NCBI GenBank assembly: GCA_937897265.1
Contig: CALCPT010000187.1
Coordinates: forward strand, 1-5,475
DNA length: 5,475 bases
DNA from: an uncultured Alcaligenaceae bacterium
GTDB lineage: Bacteria; Pseudomonadota; Gammaproteobacteria; Burkholderiales; Burkholderiaceae_B
Reading direction: 5' to 3'
Position numbers and translations under genes: made by a program. The first letter of the stretch is position 1, and the number at the start of each line of letters is the position of its first letter. The notes under the pieces were generated by a model, which was given only the letters and a program-made list of their open reading frames with translations, ran no database searches and was not told the DNA's origin. This document shows, piece after piece, positions 1-5,253 of the stretch.

Positions 1-1838
1 CCAAGGGGGCGGATGGGTGGGTCGTCTTGGCTAAGCTAGCTGAGCAGCCAGTGTTGGTTTGGGTGCCTGCTCAAACTGAAGGCGTCACGCACACCGATCA
101 ACGCGCTGTAGACGGTGCCATGCTGTGCACCTTATCGCTGCATAACGTTCAAGTTCCTAAGACACATGTGTTGATGGTTGGGGCAGAGGTATTGGCGGTG
201 GTAGACCAAGCCAATGATGCGGCTCGTGTTATTCAAGCTGCTGAAATGCTCGGTGTCATGCGCCGCTCTTTGGCTGTCACCCTCGAATACTTGGGCACCC
301 GTAAACAATTTGGCAAACTCATTGGTAGCTTTCAGGCACTTAAACATCGCCTCGTCGACGGCTATATTCAGGTTGAGTTGTCGTCGGCCTGTCTGGCAGA
401 TGTGCTGACCCAACTTGAGCAAGGGGGCTCGGCGAGTGCGTTGGCTAGCAGAGTCAAGGCGCGCTGTTCGTATGCGTCTCTGCTGATGACTCGCATGGCG
501 ATTCAGATGCATGGCGCGATGGGCTACACAGACGAGTGTGACGTTGGCCTGTACTTTAAGCGTGCGTTAGCCCTGACCGCTTGGCTGGGCAATGTTGATG
601 CGCATCGTCAACGTTATTTTGCCCAGCGCTCGGCGGCAACGGTTGAGGTGAGCGCGGCGCCGACGCAAACGGTTACCGAGTTTGCAAAGGATGCTGATTG
701 GGAGAACATGCCTGAGCCTGAGTTTAGGCAGATGCTGCAAAACTTTTATGCACAACACTACCCCGAGAATCTTCGTCACGTACCGCATCGTTTGCGCTTA
801 AACGAAATTAAAGGTTGGACGAAAGTTCTCTCAGAGCAGGGCTGGATCGCGCCGTCGTGGCCCAAGAAGTTTGGTGGCATGGGTTTGCCTCCGGGCAAAA
901 TGATTGCCTACGTCGAAGAGCAAGAGCAGTATGGCGTTGCGCGTGCGCCTGACATGGGCGTGGTGATGATCGGCCCGCTTTTGATTCAGCGAGGTAGTCC
1001 TGAACAACAGCAAAAGTTTTTACCGAAAATTATTGCTAACGAACACATTTGGTGTCAGGGGTATTCTGAGCCTGGAGCCGGTTCAGACTTAGCGGCCTTG
1101 CGTACCGAAGCCGTGCTGGATGGTGACGCGTTTGTTGTGAATGGTCAAAAAATTTGGACCACACTTGCGCAAGATGCGACGCACATGTTCGCCTTGGTGC
1201 GCACCGATAAAGATGCCAAAAAACAATCCGGAATTAGTTTCTTATTGATCGACTTAAGTATTCCAGGCATTACGATTCGTCCAATCCAGAATATCAGCGG
1301 ACAAAAAGAGTTTTGCGAGGTCTTCTTTGACAACGTACGCGTCCCTGCAGAAAATCTAGTCGGACAAATCAACGAGGGCTGGACAATTGCCAAAGCGCTT
1401 TTAGGATTTGAACGAATCTTCTTGGGCAGCCCCAAGCAGTCGCGTTATGCGCTTAGCCAGCTAACAAGTTTGGCTGAGAGCCTCAATTTGTTTGCCAATC
1501 CCGTGTTTGCGGCGCGCTATGGCGAACTGATGCTAGATGTGGCAGATCAGGTGTCTGCCTATACGCATTACGCTGAAATGGTGAAGCGCGGCGAAACCTT
1601 GCCGCCTAGCGTGTCATTGTTAAAAATCTGGGGCACCGATACGTACCAAAGGATTTGCACGCTGTTGGTAGAGTCGGCGCAAGAGCACGGCGCGACGGGC
1701 GAGACCGATGATTTTGGCTCTGAAGGGCTGGATGCGCCGGCGATCCTGTTTCATTCGATTCCATCAACGATTTACGGTGGCAGTACTGAAATTCAAAAAG
1801 AAATCATCGCCAAGCATGTACTTAAATTGCCCGAGTAA
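1..1838 (+). CDS. Tandem (fused) acyl-CoA dehydrogenase, 5' end missing
   Basis: FAD-dependent dehydrogenase expected to oxidise an acyl-CoA to the 2,3-enoyl-CoA in the cytoplasm, passing electrons to ETF. The frame is open from base 3 to the TAA at 1836-1838 with no stop upstream, so the gene enters from the left; the TTG at 27 is not its real start. Two dehydrogenase units are visible. The first is the C-terminal part of one unit, with RKQFG (300-314) and QMHGAMGY (504-527), both FAD/dimer-contact motifs. A linker lies around 624-700. The second unit is complete: WCQGYSEPGAGSDL (1050-1091), IWTT (1152-1163), FER (1407-1415) and YGGSTEIQ (1773-1796). By an ungapped alignment from memory with isovaleryl-CoA dehydrogenase, the Glu of FER (codon 1410-1412) is the likely catalytic base. 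The matching position in the first unit is Ala (222-224), and that unit also has no Glu at the C-terminal base position. Fused pairs with one active half are known (FadE34 type). Substrate cannot be read from sequence. Confidence 0.9.
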   Translation, partial: KGADGWVVLAKLAEQPVLVWVPAQTEGVTHTDQRAVDGAMLCTLSLHNVQVPKTHVLMVGAEVLAVVDQANDAARVIQAAEMLGVMRRSLAVTLEYLGTRKQFGKLIGSFQALKHRLVDGYIQVELSSACLADVLTQLEQGGSASALASRVKARCSYASLLMTRMAIQMHGAMGYTDECDVGLYFKRALALTAWLGNVDAHRQRYFAQRSAATVEVSAAPTQTVTEFAKDADWENMPEPEFRQMLQNFYAQHYPENLRHVPHRLRLNEIKGWTKVLSEQGWIAPSWPKKFGGMGLPPGKMIAYVEEQEQYGVARAPDMGVVMIGPLLIQRGSPEQQQKFLPKIIANEHIWCQGYSEPGAGSDLAALRTEAVLDGDAFVVNGQKIWTTLAQDATHMFALVRTDKDAKKQSGISFLLIDLSIPGITIRPIQNISGQKEFCEVFFDNVRVPAENLVGQINEGWTIAKALLGFERIFLGSPKQSRYALSQLTSLAESLNLFANPVFAARYGELMLDVADQVSAYTHYAEMVKRGETLPPSVSLLKIWGTDTYQRICTLLVESAQEHGATGETDDFGSEGLDAPAILFHSIPSTIYGGSTEIQKEIIAKHVLKLPE

Positions 1839-1960
1839 AGGTTGGGTGTTCAACCACCATGTATCGTTAAGCGCGCTCGCCTGACTTAAGTCAAGTGTCT
1901 GGACGCCCACGAGGGGGCGCTCAGCACTTGCTCAAGCTACCCGAGTCAGGGTTGGATGTT
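1821..1960 (+). repeat. Imperfect direct repeat of the dehydrogenase 3' end (1821-1850 and 1931-1960)
   Basis: The last codons, stop and first bases after the dehydrogenase (1821-1850) recur 110 bp downstream at 1931-1960, with 23 of 30 positions identical by my count. Just upstream the likeness fades. The second copy can still be read as HLLKLPE (1925-1945), against HVLKLPE at the true C-terminus (1815-1835). It looks like a decayed duplication of a dehydrogenase gene end, left by tandem duplication or by loss of a neighbouring paralogue. Chance similarity cannot be fully excluded at this length. Confidence 0.5.
1882..1893. promoter_or_regulatory. 12-bp perfect palindrome, possible operator
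   Basis: TGACTTAAGTCA is a perfect palindrome in the spacer between the dehydrogenase and the crotonase gene, about 97 bp before the latter's start. It lies between weak complementary arms (1870-1879 with 1910-1921), so it could also be the tip of an RNA structure. It has the symmetry of a dimeric repressor site, but I recognise no regulator for it, and no promoter is clear beside it. Confidence 0.25.
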
Positions 1961-1976
1961 TTTAAAGTCATTTTTC

Positions 1977-1981
1977 AGAGG
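1977..1981 (+). promoter_or_regulatory. Ribosome binding site deciding a TTG start
   Basis: AGAGG lies 8 nt before the TTG at 1990. It supports TTG as the start of the crotonase gene. The first in-frame ATG (codon 30) would remove the conserved N-terminal strand and the NAID oxyanion-hole segment. Confidence 0.7.
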
Positions 1982-1989
1982 TGTAAAAG

Positions 1990-2784
1990 TTGGAAACGAT
2001 TGAATATGCGGTGAGTCAAGGCGTTGGTACGTTGACGCTAAATCGTCCAAAGCGCAAAAACGCTATTGATGCAGTGATGCGCAAAGAGCTCGGGGATTTG
2101 ATTGCTACGATGCCTAAACAGCGTGATTTACGGGCACTGATCATCACGGGTGCGGGGGCGACTTTCTGTGCTGGCGGTGACATCAGCGCGATGGGTGAGG
2201 CCACCTTGAGTGCGCAGGACGGGCGTGAGCGCATGCGCTTTGATTATCTTTCGTGGATTGAAACCTTATTAAGACTCGAGGTTCCGGTCATTGCGGCCGT
2301 CGAGGGCGCTGCGTACGGCGCTGGCTTTAGCCTGGCGCTAACGGCTGATATTGTCCTGGCCGCGCCTGATAGCCGTTTTTGTTTGTCTTTTATGCGCTTG
2401 GGTTTAGTGCCAGACTGCGCTGTTTTGTATACCTTGCCGAGGATTGTTGGGGTACAGCGCGCCAAAGAGCTTGCTTTTTCTGCGCGTGAATTGAATGCTC
2501 AGCAAGCGCATGAGCTAGGCATTGTGCTCGAGGTGACTCCTCAAGGTCGTACGCTTGAGCGCGCACAACAAATGGCAAACTGCCTGGCCCAAGCAGCGCC
2601 TGCGGCGTTAGCCATGACGAAGCGAGCCTTCAACGTCTCGTTAAATAGCAGTTTGGATGCGATGATGGATATTGAGTCTTCGGCGCAAGCTGTCGCTCGC
2701 ACGACGCAGTGGCACACGGATGCTGTGCAACGCTTTTTAAACAAACAGCCAGCGGCATTTCAATGGCCTAAGGCCTTGGATTAA
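1990..2784 (+). CDS. Enoyl-CoA hydratase/isomerase family (crotonase fold), probably isomerase-like
   Basis: A 264-residue protein of normal crotonase length, cytoplasmic, acting on an acyl-CoA thioester. Visible motifs are NRPKRKNAID (18-27) and CAGGD (60-64), which supply the first oxyanion-hole and CoA-binding segment, then AAYGAGFSLALTADIVLAA (107-125), the second oxyanion-hole helix, and GLVPD (138-142) with LPRIVG (149-154). The two glutamates of classical hydratases (rat Glu144 and Glu164) align with Ser114 and Phe134, so simple hydration by the usual mechanism is unlikely. Asp142 in GLVPD matches the position used as the acid/base in PaaG-type delta3,delta2-enoyl-CoA isomerases. I therefore favour an isomerase or related crotonase; this is inference from remembered alignments. 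Start is TTG with a good AGAGG site. The gene follows the dehydrogenase after 151 bp and precedes the CobW-like gene by 2 nt, consistent with one acyl-CoA degradation transcript. Confidence 0.88.
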   Translation: METIEYAVSQGVGTLTLNRPKRKNAIDAVMRKELGDLIATMPKQRDLRALIITGAGATFCAGGDISAMGEATLSAQDGRERMRFDYLSWIETLLRLEVPVIAAVEGAAYGAGFSLALTADIVLAAPDSRFCLSFMRLGLVPDCAVLYTLPRIVGVQRAKELAFSARELNAQQAHELGIVLEVTPQGRTLERAQQMANCLAQAAPAALAMTKRAFNVSLNSSLDAMMDIESSAQAVARTTQWHTDAVQRFLNKQPAAFQWPKALD

Positions 2785-2786
2785 AC

Positions 2787-3290
2787 GTGTTCGAGACTGC
2801 ACGGCAACTTGGTCGAATCCCGGTTGTCGTTGTACGTGGCGAACGGGTGCTAGACCAAACCGCGTGGCTCAAGCGGTTTTTAGCCCACCCATCCATGCAA
2901 GGTTCTGTCGTGTTAACCACGGGTAACAAGCGCGACGCTGAGCTTGAGTTCAACAGAGTCGAGTCTTTTACTCTTGCCCGTTTGACAAGCGCAGAGGGCT
3001 GCCTGTGTTGTGGCATGAATAGTGGCCTCGGAGATACCTTACGTTCGCTTTTTTTGCGAGTCCTGAGTAAGCGCGTTGGGCCGATTGATCGTGTAGTGAT
3101 TGACGCCGTTGGTCTGAGCGTCGAACAAATCGCGTTGACCTTGAAGCACGCGCCGTTTTTAGGACAGCGTTATTTGTATCAGGCAACCCTGACTGTGATG
3201 GGGCAGTACGTTGCGATAAGCGACCCGGACTGCCTGAAGCCTGAATTGCTCTTAAACTTCGATGAACAAAGTATTTTGAAGCCGATTTAG
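2787..3290 (+). CDS. CobW/G3E-like protein with degenerate P-loop (5' part of a frameshifted gene)
   Basis: A 167-residue ORF resembling the N-terminal domain of COG0523 (CobW, metal-chaperone GTPases). The best marks are GCLCC (71-75), the CxCC metal-binding motif of the family, and IDRVVIDAVGLS (100-111), where the family usually has a D-x-x-x-I-E-T-T-G-L segment. The Walker A site expected after strand 1 (GFLGAGKT) is replaced by GERVLDQT (18-25): only the first Gly and the Thr remain, and the nucleotide-binding Lys is Gln. GTP binding is therefore doubtful. GTG start, 2 nt after the crotonase stop and without a strong ribosome site of its own, suggesting translational coupling. The frame ends at TAG 3288-3290 after EQSILKPI, while the neighbouring frame continues with EADLV, as expected for the family. 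Full CobW proteins also have a C-terminal domain, absent here. It may be a decaying gene, a short divergent family, or a gene with one sequencing error. Confidence 0.65.
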   Translation: MFETARQLGRIPVVVVRGERVLDQTAWLKRFLAHPSMQGSVVLTTGNKRDAELEFNRVESFTLARLTSAEGCLCCGMNSGLGDTLRSLFLRVLSKRVGPIDRVVIDAVGLSVEQIALTLKHAPFLGQRYLYQATLTVMGQYVAISDPDCLKPELLLNFDEQSILKPI

Positions 3291-3433
3291 TGACTTTGTG
3301 CTTGCCGGCTGGCGATATTTTGGATTGGGACTTGAAGGGCTTGCCGAAGTTACTGTACACTCAAGGCGTTCACCTCAATGTGCTTATTCATGAGGTGACA
3401 GTTTTCAGCTTAGCTCGAATCGCCAAGATCTAG
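3266..3433 (+). pseudogene. Frame-shifted continuation of the CobW-like gene
   Basis: This frame is open from 3266 to TAG at 3431-3433 and overlaps the end of the previous ORF. Around 3275 it reads FEADLVTLCLPAGDI and continues to end ARIAKI. In CobW proteins an Ala-Asp-hydrophobic strand leading to an NKxD guanine-specificity motif is expected here, and ADLVTL (3281-3298) fits that strand. The NKxD itself is not conserved (LPAGD). The shift must fall between 3266 and 3287. One missing T in the run TTTT at 3274-3277 would explain it and give one protein of about 215 residues. No proper slippery heptamer is seen, so programmed frameshifting is unlikely. Confidence 0.55.
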
Positions 3434-3679
3434 ACCTTAATGAGCGCGATTCAGGGTATGCAGCCAATCACGCTTTGCGTGTGGCGGTGGTTTCGATCAC
3501 ATCGTTTCTTTTTCAAAGATTTTGTCTATTGATCGCCTAGCGCCTGAGTGCGTGTGTCGTATTAGATGATCCTCATGGTCTTGATTGACACATGGGCGCC
3601 CAGACTAAAGAGTGAAAGTATTGGTTGCCGGGTGCGAGGATATGGGCTGTTGAGCGCGAGCTCTGGTCCTTGAGAAAAC
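3434..3679. other. Non-coding stretch without recognised gene
   Basis: No ORF here looks like a gene; the best is a 30-codon ATG frame at 3440 without a ribosome site or recognisable product. Two small hairpins occur: CACGC/GCGTG with a 3-nt loop (3469-3481), and CGAT/ATCG (3494-3504) followed by a T-rich run (3505-3513). The second could be a weak terminator for the upstream transcript. This may be decayed coding DNA from the rest of the CobW-like gene, but I cannot read it as such. Confidence 0.4.
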
Positions 3680-3785
3680 GTCTTTGAATCACTCAGGTGC
3701 TACGAGGTTCTGAATCACTTGAGCGTTACGAGTCGTTGAATCACTTAGTTGGTAACGAGCTGTTGAGTGGCTCAGTCATGGTCAT
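3680..3785. repeat. Degenerate 26-27 bp tandem repeat, 3 clear copies and 1 weak copy
   Basis: Units run 3680-3706, 3707-3732, 3733-3759, then a poor fourth at about 3760-3785. TGAATCACT starts exactly at 3685, 3711 and 3737 (period 26). Each unit ends in TACGAG or AACGAG (3701, 3727, 3754). The middles of the units differ. Because the period is not a multiple of three, the copies fall into three different frames, so it is not a coding repeat as it stands. It lies between the CobW-like remnant and the tRNA terminator. No function is recognised; an old minisatellite or repeated protein-binding site are the main options. Confidence 0.7.
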
Positions 3786-3820
3786 ACAGGAAAGACATGA
3801 ACTTAATATTATGTGCAGTA

Positions 3821-3861
3821 CAAAATAAAACTGGTCGAGCGCATGAAGCGATCGACCAGTT
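3821..3861 (-). terminator. Rho-independent terminator of the initiator tRNA gene
   Basis: Arms AACTGGTCGA (3829-3838) and TCGACCAGTT (3852-3861) form a perfect 10-bp stem, extended inside by CGC/GCG after one mismatch, with loop ATGAA. Read on the minus strand, the stem begins 5 nt after the encoded CCA end and runs into TTTTATTTTG, a classic U-rich tail. Confidence 0.85.
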
Positions 3862-3866
3862 GTATT

Positions 3867-3943
<77 letters not shown>

Positions 3944-3955
3944 TCTGAAGAAAGA

Positions 3956-3984
3956 AGTATAGCGCAGATCGCGCTTTAGAACAA
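3956..3984 (-). promoter_or_regulatory. Sigma-70 type promoter of the initiator tRNA
   Basis: On the minus strand, TATACT (3956-3961) is a good -10 box, 12 nt before the first base of the tRNA. TTGTTC (3979-3984), 17 bp upstream, is a partial -35 match. The discriminator is T-rich rather than G/C-rich, which is unusual for a stringently controlled stable-RNA promoter. Confidence 0.6.
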
Positions 3985-4022
3985 GTCAGCGCAAGAGTGC
4001 GCGATAAGGACACTGAATCATC

Positions 4023-4370
4023 ATGAATGACCCGCACGAAAAACAAGTCGAGGTAGACGCAATGGCGCATGAAGCCGCTGAAGCGACCGCGACTGACACT
4101 GCAATCGACACTGCTGCTTCTGATGCTCAGGTGCCCGCGACGCAAGCTGATGACGCGCTGGCTATGGTGCAGGTGACAGCACAGATAGAACACGATGAGC
4201 AACAGCAAGAAAAAACCTTGAGGCAAGCAGGCATTGTTCTTGAAACGGCGTTGCTTTGTGCCTCGGCGCCGATGCCATTGCTTGAGTTGCGTAAACTGTT
4301 TGAAGTGGATGGCAATCAACTAACTAACGAGCAAATCGTGCAAGCGCTCGAGCAGTTGCAGCAGGATATC
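4023..4370 (+). other. scpB: 5' fragment of scpB (segregation and condensation protein B)
   Basis: ScpB binds ScpA and SMC to form the bacterial condensin that compacts and separates chromosomes. The segment LRQAGIVLETALLCASAP (66-83), then MPLLELRKLF (84-93) and IVQALEQLQQD (105-115), matches the start of the first winged-helix domain, where betaproteobacterial ScpB has an ETALLC-type helix and a helix ending before D-W. The next expected piece (W, then ELV and GWRFQ) is absent, because the sequence changes origin. Residues 1-65 are a low-complexity Ala/Asp/Glu/Thr-rich extension ahead of the usual ScpB start. Later in-frame ATGs exist at codons 14 and 48, so the true start could be internal, though only 4023 has a visible Shine-Dalgarno-like site. 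Confidence 0.8.
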
Positions 4371-5237
4371 GAGAACGCCGTCGCCTCCCGCCCCGATCTG
4401 TGCACCGCAGCAGGAGCGCGGTCGTTCCAGCGATACCTGATCGGGAAGGTGCGCGATATCCGCACCGTCGTCGACGGCGCTGATCTCGATGCGACGTCCA
4501 AGGCCGCGCTGGCCGCAGCACTCTCATCGCTGTATGCCTCGTCCGGGACTCCGGAGGAGAAAACGCTGCCGCTCGAACCGCTCGGCCTCGGTCTCGAGGA
4601 CCTACCCGCCGAAGACTCCAATCCGATTCCAGCGGAGGCGATTCCGTCGCAGGGGACGGCCCCGGCGCCCGCCCCCGCGCCGCTCTCACCTCCGGCCTGG
4701 GGTACCGCGTCACCGGCCTCCGGCGGCATCCCCGCGACGGGTTTCCCCTCGCTACCGGATCTGCAGACCGCATCCGATCCCTCCTCGGCTGTCGAGCACC
4801 CCCGGCATCGTCAGCACCCCGATCCGGCGGACTCCCCGCCGGACCCGCCGGTGGAGGATTCCGCGGATATGGCGACCGCAGCCACCGAGGTCCTGCTGCC
4901 GTCGGGCGAGACGATCACCGCACCGAGTCCGGAGTTGGCGAACGTCATCACCGCGGCGGTGGCCGGAACCCCGATCGCGGAGGCGTTCAGCCACCAGGGC
5001 ATCACCATCCCTGCACCAGGATCGACCGTCGGCGAACAGATCGATCCGGCCCGCCTGACAGCAGGTGACATCGGCATCTTCACCGATCGGCATGCGCTCT
5101 CCCTCGGTAACGGCACAGCCCTGTTGGACAACGAGATTGCGCCCGTCACCGCTATCGGCGGAGCGGGGTTCCTGGGCTGGCAGCACCCTCCGAAACCTGA
5201 GCCGGCCACCCGTCCGGCGGTAACAACGACACCGTGA
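4023..5237 (+). CDS. Chimeric ORF: ScpB N-terminus joined to a DUF4226-like actinobacterial protein
   Basis: One 404-codon frame from ATG 4023 (AAGGA at 4006-4010, 12 nt upstream) to TGA 5235-5237. Residues 1 to about 115 are proteobacterial ScpB; residues from about 116 onward are of mycobacterial type. Base composition and codon choice change at the same place. Neither parent is complete: the ScpB winged-helix core is missing after its first part, and the DUF4226-like protein lacks its own start. I know of no family combining the two. The product should not be treated as a real protein unless the junction is confirmed physically; the two parts are described separately below. Confidence 0.75.
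   Translation: MNDPHEKQVEVDAMAHEAAEATATDTAIDTAASDAQVPATQADDALAMVQVTAQIEHDEQQQEKTLRQAGIVLETALLCASAPMPLLELRKLFEVDGNQLTNEQIVQALEQLQQDIENAVASRPDLCTAAGARSFQRYLIGKVRDIRTVVDGADLDATSKAALAAALSSLYASSGTPEEKTLPLEPLGLGLEDLPAEDSNPIPAEAIPSQGTAPAPAPAPLSPPAWGTASPASGGIPATGFPSLPDLQTASDPSSAVEHPRHRQHPDPADSPPDPPVEDSADMATAATEVLLPSGETITAPSPELANVITAAVAGTPIAEAFSHQGITIPAPGSTVGEQIDPARLTAGDIGIFTDRHALSLGNGTALLDNEIAPVTAIGGAGFLGWQHPPKPEPATRPAVTTTP
4360..4372. other. Junction between betaproteobacterial and actinobacterial DNA
   Basis: Left of about 4367 the frame follows ScpB; right of about 4368 it follows a mycobacterial-type protein (IENAVASRPDL). The change coincides with GATATC (4365-4370), falling exactly on codons GAT|ATC. 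The hexamer could be shared microhomology or the scar of joined EcoRV ends. No inverted repeats, attachment site or mobile-element end is visible here. Confidence 0.75.
4371..5237 (+). other. 3' fragment of a DUF4226-like, Pro-rich mycobacterial protein
   Basis: Residues 117-172 of the ORF (notably AGARSFQRYLIGKVRDI, 130-146, and DLDATSKAALAAAL, 154-167) resemble the end of the DUF4226 helical domain found in mycobacteria. Residues about 180-285 form a disordered Pro/Ala/Ser/Asp-rich linker. Residues about 286-390 form a compact C-terminal domain with QGITIPAPGS (325-334), LTAGDIGIFTDRHALSLGNG (345-364) and GFLGWQHPP (382-390). The AGDIGIF...H...LGNG pattern recalls the second half of NlpC/P60 peptidases, but no catalytic Cys of the DCSG type is present, so any such domain would be inactive. 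The N-terminal part of the gene is missing. The stop is followed after 16 nt by an EspC-like gene, a pairing that suggests a role near ESX type VII secretion. Family naming is from memory; function unknown. Confidence 0.6.
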
Positions 5238-5253
5238 TCGACAGGAGTTGCAG

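Noticed and set aside
27..29. TTG as start codon of the dehydrogenase
   Set aside because: The same frame is open to base 3 with no stop, there is no ribosome site, and the protein would begin in the middle of a dehydrogenase unit; the gene enters from outside the window.
3273..3280. Programmed -1 ribosomal frameshift in the CobW-like gene
   Set aside because: The site does not fit an X XXY YYZ heptamer in the zero frame and no obvious downstream pseudoknot is seen; a lost T is simpler.
132..3360. Several minus-strand ORFs of 60-130 codons opposite the acyl-CoA and CobW-like genes
   Set aside because: They lie antisense to well-supported genes, lack ribosome sites and show no recognisable protein motif.
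3585..3613. Promoter with a perfect TTGACA (3585-3590)
   Set aside because: No acceptable -10 box at 16-18 bp (nearest is TAAAGA at 15 bp) and no gene directly downstream.
3680..3785. CRISPR array
   Set aside because: Repeat plus spacer would total only 26-27 bp, the repeats are imperfect and no cas gene is present.
3829..3861. FadR-type operator: arms AACTGGTC and GACCAGTT equal the E. coli FadR half-sites
   Set aside because: The half-sites are 17 nt apart rather than 1, and the structure is a long hairpin with a U tract right after a tRNA, so a terminator explains it better.
4316..5209. Long reverse-strand and +2-frame ORFs across the high-GC part
   Set aside because: They are Arg/Pro/Ala/Gly-rich shadow frames typical of high-GC coding DNA, overlap the recognisable coding frame and show no family motif.
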